Made by a program: the position numbers and the translations under genes. A model generated the notes under the pieces. The model was not told where the DNA came from and did not search any database. It was given only the letters and a program-made list of their open reading frames with translations. This document shows, one piece after another, positions 1 to 6,543 of a stretch of DNA of 17,091 bases. The DNA is taken from assembly GCA_964629645.1 (NCBI GenBank), contig CAZVSU010000057.1, forward strand, positions 1-17,091. The letters are read 5' to 3'. Numbering within the stretch: position 1 is the first letter of the stretch; each line of letters begins with the position of its first letter. Source of the stretch: JAAKFL01 sp964629645 (GTDB lineage Bacteria > Chlamydiota > Chlamydiia > Chlamydiales > SLFE01).

Positions 1-53
1 AAGGCAGAAGCCTGCAAAGCTTCCATTCCCCAGTTCGAATCTGGGTGCCACCT
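1..53 (+). tRNA. tRNA-Cys (anticodon GCA), 5' end missing
   Basis: This is the 3' part of a cysteine tRNA; the acceptor 5' strand and most of the D arm lie before the window. The anticodon stem is GAAGC (7-11) paired with GCTTC (19-23), enclosing the loop CTGCAAA (12-18) with anticodon GCA at 14-16. The variable loop is CATTC (24-28). The T stem CCCAG (29-33) pairs with CTGGG (41-45) around the loop TTCGAAT. The 3' acceptor strand is TGCCACC (46-52), followed by discriminator T53; U73 is the known discriminator base of bacterial tRNA-Cys. No CCA is encoded. The T-rich stretch 53-66 could serve as a weak transcript end, but I see no hairpin of its own there. Confidence 0.92.
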
Positions 54-75
54 TTCTCTTTCTTTTAGGTCACCC

Positions 76-882
76 ATGCTTTATCTCGTCGGAACGCCCA
101 TCGGAAACTTAAACGACCTTTCCCCAAGAGCTGTCGACTGTTTCCGCGAATCGGAGTGCATTTACTGCGAAGATACGCGGCGAACCAAAATCCTGTTGGA
201 TCATGCCAACGTCAAAACGCCGCTCAAAAGCTATCACAAATTTTCCGAGGCGCAAAAAGAAAGCGAAATTCTAGGAAAGCTCAAGCAAGGGAGCGTTCTT
301 TCGCTCGTTTCCGATGCGGGAACGCCCGCTCTTTGCGATCCGGGCGAGCGTCTCGTTAAAGCCTGTGTCGACGAGGGGTATACAGTCGTGCCGATCCCCG
401 GCCCATGCGCTTTGATTCAAGCGCTCGTGGGGTCGGGCCTTCCGACAAGCCCCTTCCAATTCCTGGGATTTCTTCCGAAAAAATCAGGAGAGCTCAAAGA
501 AGCGGTTGTGGCCCTGTTGAGCTATGAAGGGACTTCTGTTTGTTATGACTCTCCCCATCGGATTGAAAAAGTGCTCCGGCTCATCAACGCGCTCGATCCC
601 GATCGGCCTCTTGTGCTGGCAAGGGAACTGACAAAAAAGTTCGAAGAGTACATCCGGGGGACATCGGCCGATCTTTTGTCCTGCCTTCCGATCAAAGGAG
701 AAATCGTTTTGCTTGTCGGCAGAGCACCCGAGGAAGGGTGGCATGGGCTCTCCATCGAGGAGCACGTCGCCGCCTACGAAAAGGCCTTTAGCCTCCCGCG
801 AAAAGAGGCGATGTCTCTTGTTGCAAAAGTACGCCCCGTCTCCAAGCGAGAGATTTACCAACGTTTTTTAAAAAACCTTTGA
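76..882 (+). CDS. rsmI: 16S rRNA (cytidine-1402 2'-O)-methyltransferase RsmI
   Basis: RsmI uses S-adenosylmethionine to 2'-O-methylate C1402 in the decoding centre of 16S rRNA. The 268-residue protein has the tetrapyrrole-methylase fold signatures in order: GTPIGNL (6-12), CEDTRRT (31-37), VSDAGTPALCDPG (78-90), IPGPCALIQAL (107-117), YDSPHRI (157-163) and ARELTKKFEEYIRG (182-195). KGEIVLLVG at 207-215 ends the catalytic domain, and a basic tail follows. The length is close to the usual 280-290 residues. The ATG at 76 is preceded by AGGT (67-70) and places the first SAM-fold strand directly at the N-terminus. It lies 22 bp after the tRNA, so read-through from the tRNA promoter is possible; I see no promoter between them. 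Confidence 0.95.
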   Translation: MLYLVGTPIGNLNDLSPRAVDCFRESECIYCEDTRRTKILLDHANVKTPLKSYHKFSEAQKESEILGKLKQGSVLSLVSDAGTPALCDPGERLVKACVDEGYTVVPIPGPCALIQALVGSGLPTSPFQFLGFLPKKSGELKEAVVALLSYEGTSVCYDSPHRIEKVLRLINALDPDRPLVLARELTKKFEEYIRGTSADLLSCLPIKGEIVLLVGRAPEEGWHGLSIEEHVAAYEKAFSLPRKEAMSLVAKVRPVSKREIYQRFLKNL

Positions 883-1302
883 CAAACGCCCCCCCTCTTT
901 GTCAGTCAATTTTTTTCTTTGTTTAACGCTGAATGTCGACACTTTTTTTGTCTTGGCTTCAATCGGAAAAATCGGATAAGATAATACGCGACACACCCCG
1001 AATGCTTCACCCAAGTCAGAACATGAAAGCAAAAAAAAATAAAGACATTCCACCGTTAATACGATCCTATTCATTTGTGTTACAGGAAGTGAGAACGCTG
1101 AAAACAAATGTTGAGGATTTTTCTCTGACCCTTCTTTGGGCCCAGCCTGAATTTATCGACAGCACCGCAAGACAGATCAAAACCAAGCACTCTTAGCAGC
1201 ATCAACTCAAGAGTGCCAGATTCAACGAAATAGTATGGACATTTAGGCCCGAAATCCGTATTCTGTTTTTTCCGGCCACGCCGTTCTGCAAGGGATTTAA
1301 AT
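883..1302. other. 420 bp gap between rsmI and nadC without a convincing gene
   Basis: No reading frame here looks like a conserved protein. The longest forward frame (933-1196, 87 codons, or 56 codons from the ATG at 1024) has no Shine-Dalgarno sequence and resembles nothing I recognise. The stretch contains an 8 bp inverted repeat, GCACTCTT (1187-1194) and AAGAGTGC (1209-1216), around a 14-base loop. It has no following T run, so it is not a standard terminator. A weaker 7 bp pair, CATTTGT (1072-1078) and ACAAATG (1104-1110), also occurs. The gap presumably carries the promoter and leader of the nadC-groEL-importer operon. Confidence 0.5.
954..985 (+). promoter_or_regulatory. weak candidate promoter or GATAAT-rich box upstream of nadC
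   Basis: TTGGCT (954-959) is followed after 17 bases by TAAGAT (977-982), inside the AT-rich string GGATAAGATAATA (974-986). This is a poor -35 with a moderate -10. The tandem GATAAG-ATAAT also resembles part of the GATAAT-repeat description of Fur-type operators, which would suit an operon encoding an iron-chelate-type importer. It lies more than 300 bp before nadC, and a full operator of three hexamers is not present, so this is a suggestion only. Confidence 0.2.
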
Positions 1303-2157
1303 ATGGGATATGAGCAAGACATCGATAAACTGATTGAGACCGCTTTAGCAGAGGATTTGAGCAGTTCGGGAGACATCACAACCTCGGCGCTGATCCAAAA
1401 GAGCACTTTTTCCTCGGGAAAGTTTGTCCTGAAAGAAAAGGCAGTCGTGGCAGGGCTTCCTTTTATTGGCCAAATTTTTCACAAAGTGGATTCCAAGGTC
1501 GAAGTCGACCTCCGCGTCGACGAGGGCGATTACGCCAAAGCGGGCACCGTAATCGCCAAAGTGTCAGGACCGGTCCGAAGTCTTTTGGCCGCCGAAAGAA
1601 CCGTCCTCAATCTGATCCAGCACGCATCGGGAATTGCAACGACGATTGCCGCGTTTGTGTCTAAATTGAAGGGGACAAATTGCGAGATTCTCGACTCGCG
1701 CAAAACGCTTCCCGGCCTTCGCGCTCTAGAGCAGTACGCTGTGAGGGTGGGAGGGGGCGTCAACCACCGCCTCGGCCTCAACCACCGCTTTATCATCAAA
1801 CGGAATCACTTGGCGTTTATCGCATTTGAAACAAAAAAACCGATACCAGATGCCGTCAAAGCTGTCCGCGCTTTTTTGCCCGACGTCCCCGTGGAAGTCG
1901 AGGTGTGCGATTTTAAAGAGTTGGAGCAGGCGCTGAAAACCGACTGCGACTCCATTATGCTCGATAATATGTCGCCCGATGAAGCGTTTAGAGCTGTCAA
2001 GATGGTGCGGAAAACAGACAAAAAGGTCTACCTCGAATCCAAGACGCTCACGCTCGAAACTGTCCGTCATTTTGCAGAAACCGGCGTCGACGGCATCGCG
2101 ACCAGCGCTGCTTTTTTTTCAACGCCGACCGATATTCGTTTAAGATTAATGATTTAA
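1303..2157 (+). CDS. nadC: nicotinate-nucleotide pyrophosphorylase (quinolinate phosphoribosyltransferase) homologue with divergent phosphate loops
   Basis: NadC joins quinolinate to PRPP, releasing CO2 and pyrophosphate to give nicotinate mononucleotide in de novo NAD synthesis. The 284-residue length is typical. The N-terminal domain carries AEDLSSSGDITT (16-27). Quinolinate-site residues are visible: R99 in AAERTVLNL, R133-K134 in DSRKTLPGLR, H155-R156 in VNHRLGL, K166 in IIKRNH, E198/E200 in VEVEV and D221 in IMLDNM. The later PRPP-phosphate loops are unusual. Where the family has E-x-S-G-G/N, this protein has ESKT with one residue fewer (about 245-248). Where the family has S-V-G-A-L-T-H/K, it has ATSAAFFST (266-274). 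The ATG follows AGGGA (1291-1295) at 7 bases. It is the first gene of the groEL/importer run; no nadA or nadB is in the window. Confidence 0.9.
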   Translation: MGYEQDIDKLIETALAEDLSSSGDITTSALIQKSTFSSGKFVLKEKAVVAGLPFIGQIFHKVDSKVEVDLRVDEGDYAKAGTVIAKVSGPVRSLLAAERTVLNLIQHASGIATTIAAFVSKLKGTNCEILDSRKTLPGLRALEQYAVRVGGGVNHRLGLNHRFIIKRNHLAFIAFETKKPIPDAVKAVRAFLPDVPVEVEVCDFKELEQALKTDCDSIMLDNMSPDEAFRAVKMVRKTDKKVYLESKTLTLETVRHFAETGVDGIATSAAFFSTPTDIRLRLMI

Positions 2158-2176
2158 GAAAAAAGGAGACCACTCT

Positions 2177-3757
2177 ATGGCCACACCAAAAGAGATCATT
2201 TTTGAAGAAGAGGCCCGCCAAAAGCTCCTCTCAGGAATCGAAGTGCTCGAAAATGCCGCATCGATCACCTTAGGCCCCAAGGGGCGCAATGTCGGCTATG
2301 AAAAAAGCTGGGGCGCTCCTGCGATCACAAACGACGGCAACAGCATCGTCAACGAAATTGAGCTCGACAGTTTCGAAAACTTGGGCGTTTCCATCGCAAA
2401 AGAAGTTGCCATGAAAATCAAAGACAAATCGGGCGACGGCACAACGACAGGAACCGTGCTCCTCCGCGCGCTGGTCGAAGCGGGCATCAAGCATATTGAA
2501 TCGGGCGCAAGTCCTATTCTGGTCAAGCGGGGCATTGACAAAGCTGTCGAGGCGGTTTGCAAAGAAATTGAAAAAATGGCCACCCCCGTTCAGTCCCAAG
2601 AGGAAATCCTCAATATTGCGACAGTCTCTGCATCGGGCAACAAAGAGGTGGGCAAACTGATCTCGGACGCTATGGAAAAAGTGGGCAAAGAGGGTGTCAT
2701 CACAATTGAAGAGGCCAAAGGGATCGACACGACGATCGAAATTGTCGAGGGGATGCAGTTCGACCGCGGCTACAGCAGCCCTTATTTCTGCACCAATCCC
2801 GAGAAACTAACGGCGGAGTTGAGCGACGTTCAGATTCTCCTTGTGGCTCGTAAACTCTCCAACGTCCACGAGCTTCTGCCAATCCTCCAAAACGTGGCGG
2901 CAAGCCGAAAAGAACTCCTGATCATCGCAGAAGACTTTGAAGGAGACGTCTTGTCGACGCTCGTGGTCAACAGGCTGAGAGGAACGCTGAAAGTGACCGC
3001 CGTCAAGGCGCCGGGCTTTGGAGATAGGCGCAAAGCGATGCTCGAAGACATCGGGGCTTTGACAGGAGCCACGCTTGTTGCCGACGAAACCGGCATCTCG
3101 CTCAAAGAAGCCGATGTCTCTCTTCTCGGAACGGCTGAGAAGGTGACCATCACAAGCGATACCACCACGATCATCAGCCAAGGCCATGAGTCTGAAGTGG
3201 CGTCCCGTGTGAAGCAAATTGAGCATGAAATCGAACATTCAAGCAGCAAATACGACAAGGAAAAGCTCGAGGAGAGAAAGGCAAAACTGAGCGGCGGCGT
3301 GGCTCTCGTTCGTATCGGCGCTCCGACAGAGCCTGAAATGAAACAAAAGAAACAGGTTGCTGAAGATAGCCTAAGCTCAACGCGTGCGGCCATTCAAGAG
3401 GGGATCGTTCCGGGAGGAGGGGTCGCTTTAGTGCGCGCAAGCCAAGAACTTGAAAAAATGCGCTTGGAAGGGGATGAACAGCTCGGTCTGCACAGCGTGA
3501 TCCAGGCGTGCCGCGTGCCGCTTAAAAAAATCGCGAAAAATGCCGGAGAAAACGGCGCTGTCATCTTAGCCCAAGTGCTAGAGTCTCCGTTTTCCGAAGG
3601 ATTCAATGCGGAAACAAGACAAAAAGAGGACATGATCAAAGCCGGCATCATCGATCCGGCCAAAGTGGTCAAATCGGAAATCACCCATGCGGCTTCAGCG
3701 GCCGGGATCGTGTTGATCTCTGAAGCTCTTGTGATCGACGCCGAAGACGACGAGTGA
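2177..3757 (+). CDS. groEL: GroEL-family chaperonin paralogue (Hsp60) without GroES and without the GGM tail
   Basis: This 526-residue cytosolic type I chaperonin subunit is collinear with E. coli GroEL. Nucleotide-site elements are present: TLGPKG (31-36), D53 in TNDG, GDGTTT with D87 (86-91), D397 in AEDSL, GGG (413-415) and D493 in IIDPAKV. Apical residues that bind substrate and GroES are kept: Y199, S201, Y203, F204 in GYSSPYF, and the leucines of HELLPIL. ATP cycling and client binding therefore look possible. Differences from housekeeping GroEL are the C-terminus, which ends in DAEDDE with no Gly-Gly-Met repeat, and TNDGNSIVNE in place of the usual TKDGVTVAKE. There is no groES upstream and I found no CIRCE element. 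AAGGAG (2163-2168) lies 8 bases before the ATG. The gene sits 19 bp after nadC and 17 bp before the importer genes. Chlamydiae carry several groEL copies; this one is an extra copy by context, and its exact orthology is not resolved here. Confidence 0.93.
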   Translation: MATPKEIIFEEEARQKLLSGIEVLENAASITLGPKGRNVGYEKSWGAPAITNDGNSIVNEIELDSFENLGVSIAKEVAMKIKDKSGDGTTTGTVLLRALVEAGIKHIESGASPILVKRGIDKAVEAVCKEIEKMATPVQSQEEILNIATVSASGNKEVGKLISDAMEKVGKEGVITIEEAKGIDTTIEIVEGMQFDRGYSSPYFCTNPEKLTAELSDVQILLVARKLSNVHELLPILQNVAASRKELLIIAEDFEGDVLSTLVVNRLRGTLKVTAVKAPGFGDRRKAMLEDIGALTGATLVADETGISLKEADVSLLGTAEKVTITSDTTTIISQGHESEVASRVKQIEHEIEHSSSKYDKEKLEERKAKLSGGVALVRIGAPTEPEMKQKKQVAEDSLSSTRAAIQEGIVPGGGVALVRASQELEKMRLEGDEQLGLHSVIQACRVPLKKIAKNAGENGAVILAQVLESPFSEGFNAETRQKEDMIKAGIIDPAKVVKSEITHAASAAGIVLISEALVIDAEDDE

Positions 3758-3774
3758 TCGATTGGAGGAGGATT

Positions 3775-4863
3775 ATGACAACATTTCGCGTCTACCTCCT
3801 CCCCTTCATTTTCATCGCGACCTGGTGGGGCGTTGCCTTTTGGAAGCCCCCCCAGGTCTCTTACGGATTAACCTTTTCCCCTGACGACCTTCCCTTCCAG
3901 TCGGATGTCACTCCCATCGACCGCAGCCGATTATTTCGGGCATTGAACGGCGACTTTGAGCTCATGATCCGGATGATGCTGGAGTGGGACTTGGAAGCGC
4001 AGATTCTCATGGAAAGAGGCGTTCAGGGCATTGAGCGGCTCGACAGAAAGACGCTCCTTAATCTGGCCCGTCTCGATTATGACGACGAAAAAGCCTCCTC
4101 TTCCTATTTTTTTCCGCAAACTTACCTTGCGGCCGGCATCTTGCTCAGCCTCGTCAATGAAGAACAGATCACATGCTTGCCGAAGGGCCTTCGAGATCTT
4201 CCCGAATTATACGACGAGCGCAAAATGCAAAAAATAGGGAGCGACGCAGAGGCTCATTCGCTTGAAACTGTCGGCAACCCTTCGGAGACCATCGCCTTTG
4301 TCTCCCCTTACTCCGAACCGTGTACGCTGCATGCCCTGCATAAGCGAGGCATGCCCATTGTGAATTTGGGCGCGATGACCACCTTTGGCGAGATCAAAGA
4401 GTCGATCCGTATTGTGGGGGCGGCATGCCAGGCGCCGAAAAAAGCTCAGCTTCTCTCTTTTTTTGTCGATGCCGCGTTCGTCACCTTCGACAATCATCTC
4501 AAAACCCGCAAAAGAACCGACCACAAAGTCCTCTATGTCAAGCGCTACGGCTCTTTATCGGCCCCGACCTCCCAAACGCTCGTCGGCCATCTTCTGAAAA
4601 GGTGGAACATCAACTCCTCGCTTCTTGAAGAAAGCGTCCAAACCTGGTCGATCCCTTTGGACACAGAAGACATCGCCGCCATTAATCCGGAGTGTTTGAT
4701 CTGTGTCAGCCCTCACCCTCATCCCCTCGATGGGCTGCAAAGGATCGATGCCGTCGAAAAAGGGCAGGTATTTTTTGTCGATCAATCAGCTCAAGAAACG
4801 TCGTCCCAACATTTCCTTCTCGGCTGTTACGACCTCTACACGATTTTGATGAGGCTTCCATGA
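3775..4863 (+). CDS. periplasmic solute-binding protein of a Fec/Btu-type (iron-chelate or corrinoid) ABC importer
   Basis: This 362-residue protein begins with a hydrophobic segment (about residues 5-26, from VYLLPFIFIATWWG) that would be a signal peptide or membrane anchor. It has no lipobox cysteine. The C-terminal two thirds resemble the FecB/BtuF-like periplasmic-binding fold: a segment naming a binding lobe (TIAFVSPYSEP), PIVNLGAMTTFGEIKESIRIVG, a TTTP-like strand HKVLYVKRYGSLSAP, then INPECLICVSPHP and GQVFFVDQ. Assignment rests mostly on the two downstream genes, a FecCD permease and its ATPase. The substrate could be a ferric siderophore, haem or cobalamin; the sequence does not decide. 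The ATG at 3775 is chosen over an in-frame GTG at 3754 because GGAGGAGG (3764-3771) stands 3 bases before it. The gene ends in an ATGA overlap with the permease. Confidence 0.8.
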   Translation: MTTFRVYLLPFIFIATWWGVAFWKPPQVSYGLTFSPDDLPFQSDVTPIDRSRLFRALNGDFELMIRMMLEWDLEAQILMERGVQGIERLDRKTLLNLARLDYDDEKASSSYFFPQTYLAAGILLSLVNEEQITCLPKGLRDLPELYDERKMQKIGSDAEAHSLETVGNPSETIAFVSPYSEPCTLHALHKRGMPIVNLGAMTTFGEIKESIRIVGAACQAPKKAQLLSFFVDAAFVTFDNHLKTRKRTDHKVLYVKRYGSLSAPTSQTLVGHLLKRWNINSSLLEESVQTWSIPLDTEDIAAINPECLICVSPHPHPLDGLQRIDAVEKGQVFFVDQSAQETSSQHFLLGCYDLYTILMRLP

Positions 4864-5861
4864 CCTTAAAGCCCTTGCCCCTTTTCCTTTTTTGTCTATT
4901 GGCGCTCTCATCTCTCATGACCCTTTATGTCGGCGAAATGCCCTTCCCGGAAGCTCTTTCGGACCTTTGGCTCCGGCTTCTTGGAACTGACAGCAAATGG
5001 AATCCTATCCTTGACGAAAGGCTCCCCCGCCTCATCGTGCTCATCTGTTCCGGCGGCTCTCTTGCCGTGTCGGGCGCGATCATGCAATCGCTTTTTCACA
5101 ACCCCCTCGCCTCGCCCGGCGTTTTGGGGATCACCTCCGGAGGAAGCCTCGCGGTCCTTTTCGTTTTTTTAAGCGGCCTATATGTCGCGTTTCCACTGGC
5201 GATTCCCCTCGCGGCTATCTTGGGTTCCCTCCTCACTTTGATGCTTGTGACCGCCCTTGCCAAAATGGCGGCGCCCTCTCATTCTTCCCAGCTGATTCTT
5301 ATCGGCATCGCGATCTCCACCCTCTTCATTGCGACCCACAGCGCGCTGCTTTACTGTTTTCGCGACCACTGGACATTCGTTCAGATGATGACAGAATGGC
5401 AGGCGGGCTCGACACACAACCGAAATTGGGACCATGCTCATATGCAAGCCCCTTTGACACTTGTGGGGCTCTACTTTGCGTTCACCTATCGAAAAGAGAT
5501 GAATCTGCTAGCGCTCGGCGACGAAGAGGCGCTCAGCCTCGGCGTCGACGTCGGCTCGGTCAAGTGGCGTCTTTTTCTTGCGGCGACCCTCCTGTCAGCC
5601 GGATCTTTGGCCGGGGCAGGATCCATTGCCTTCTTTGGCCTGGTTCTTCCTCATCTCGCCAGAACGCTCAACGGACCGAGCCACGAAACGCTGATTCCCC
5701 TTTGCTGTTTAGGAGGAGGCGCTCTCCTTCCGACGCTCGATGTGGCGATGCGCCTTTTGCACCTGCAATTTTTAACGATCGGCAACATTTCGGGGGTGAT
5801 CGGTGGGCTTTTCTTTTTTGCTTTGCTCGCCCGCACCCAAAAAAAGAGGGCCTATGCTTAA
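4860..5861 (+). CDS. FecCD/BtuC-family ABC importer permease
   Basis: This inner-membrane protein of 333 residues has many hydrophobic segments, in line with the roughly ten-helix BtuC/FecCD family. Family hallmarks are DERLPRLIVLICSGGSLAVS (52-71), GAIMQSLFHNPLASPGVLG (72-90), ALGDEEALSLGVDVG (218-232, the helix that contacts the ATPase), AGSIAFFGLVLPHLAR (253-268) and NISGVIGGLFFF (309-320) near the end. The ATG at 4860 overlaps the binding-protein stop as ATGA, and GAGG (4851-4854) lies 5 bases upstream. The 3' end overlaps the ATPase start by 8 bp. As a homodimer it would form the transport channel. No TonB or outer-membrane receptor gene is near, so outer-membrane passage is unexplained. 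Confidence 0.93.
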   Translation: MTLKPLPLFLFCLLALSSLMTLYVGEMPFPEALSDLWLRLLGTDSKWNPILDERLPRLIVLICSGGSLAVSGAIMQSLFHNPLASPGVLGITSGGSLAVLFVFLSGLYVAFPLAIPLAAILGSLLTLMLVTALAKMAAPSHSSQLILIGIAISTLFIATHSALLYCFRDHWTFVQMMTEWQAGSTHNRNWDHAHMQAPLTLVGLYFAFTYRKEMNLLALGDEEALSLGVDVGSVKWRLFLAATLLSAGSLAGAGSIAFFGLVLPHLARTLNGPSHETLIPLCCLGGGALLPTLDVAMRLLHLQFLTIGNISGVIGGLFFFALLARTQKKRAYA

Positions 5862-6543
5862 GACCCACGCCCTTTGCCGCGCCCCTTTGCTCTCTGATGT
5901 CTCGCTTTCTTTCCCCATGGGGACGATCACCGCGATATTGGGACCCAACGGATCGGGCAAAACCACCTTCTTTAAAACAATCAAACACATTTGGAAGCCG
6001 ACAAGCGGCTCTGTGACTTGGGAAAACCGCCCGATTGACTCCGCTGTCAACCAAACGATAAGCTTGGTTCCGCAAAATCCTCACTCAGCCTTCGACTTTT
6101 CCGTCGAGGACATGATACGCATGGGGCGATACCCCGACCCGATTTGCCCAGGATCTCTGATGGAAGAGACGCTTTCTTTAGTGGGGCTGTTGGACAAAAG
6201 GGAAGCTGCCATCACGGCTCTTTCCGGAGGAGAGAGGCAGCGCGCCTACATCGGACGCGCTTTGATTTCAAAAGCGCCTGTCCTTCTGCTCGATGAAGTG
6301 TTCACGAATCTCGATCTCCACCATCGCTTAAACATCCAAAAGCTGCTGAAGACACTGGCCGCCCAAGGGAAGACGATCCTCATGACGACGCACGATCTGG
6401 CCATTGCAAAGGAACTATCCGACCAAATTGCGATTTTTTCCCGCGGCCAATGTGTGGCAAGTGGAACTTACGATGAAGTGGTCAATCTTGAGCGTCTTCA
6501 GACAGTTTTTTCTCTTCCCGCTGAGGCCTGCAAAACGGAATAA
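5854..6543 (+). CDS. ABC importer ATPase, partner of the FecCD permease
   Basis: This cytoplasmic ATPase has 229 residues, somewhat shorter than the usual 250-260 of FecE/BtuD. All motifs are present: Walker A GPNGSGKTT (30-38), Q-loop VPQNP with Q74, signature LSGGERQ (123-129), Walker B VLLLDE (143-148), D-loop NLDL (152-155) and switch histidine H180 in TTHD. The residue after the Walker B glutamate is Val rather than the common Pro (LLLDEVF), which is unusual but does not remove a catalytic residue. The start ATG at 5854 is preceded by GAGGG (5846-5850). The last 62 bp lie opposite the end of the large minus-strand gene. I see no terminator after the stop. Confidence 0.93.
   Translation: MLKTHALCRAPLLSDVSLSFPMGTITAILGPNGSGKTTFFKTIKHIWKPTSGSVTWENRPIDSAVNQTISLVPQNPHSAFDFSVEDMIRMGRYPDPICPGSLMEETLSLVGLLDKREAAITALSGGERQRAYIGRALISKAPVLLLDEVFTNLDLHHRLNIQKLLKTLAAQGKTILMTTHDLAIAKELSDQIAIFSRGQCVASGTYDEVVNLERLQTVFSLPAEACKTE

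Noticed and set aside
933..1196. 87-codon forward frame in the rsmI-nadC gap
   Set aside because: No ribosome site, no recognisable motif and lysine-rich low-complexity content; an overlapping minus-strand frame is equally open, so it looks like chance.
1187..1216. CIRCE heat-shock operator
   Set aside because: The arms resemble GCACTC/GAGTGC but the spacing is 18, not the required 9 bases, and it lies about 960 bp before groEL.
3754..3777. GTG at 3754 as start of the binding protein
   Set aside because: It overlaps the groEL stop and has no ribosome site, whereas the ATG at 3775 follows GGAGGAGG and begins directly with the signal-like segment.
5396..6016. 206-codon forward frame across the permease/ATPase junction
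   Set aside because: It is a +1 shadow with arginine- and serine-rich composition; the permease and ATPase frames carry all family motifs.
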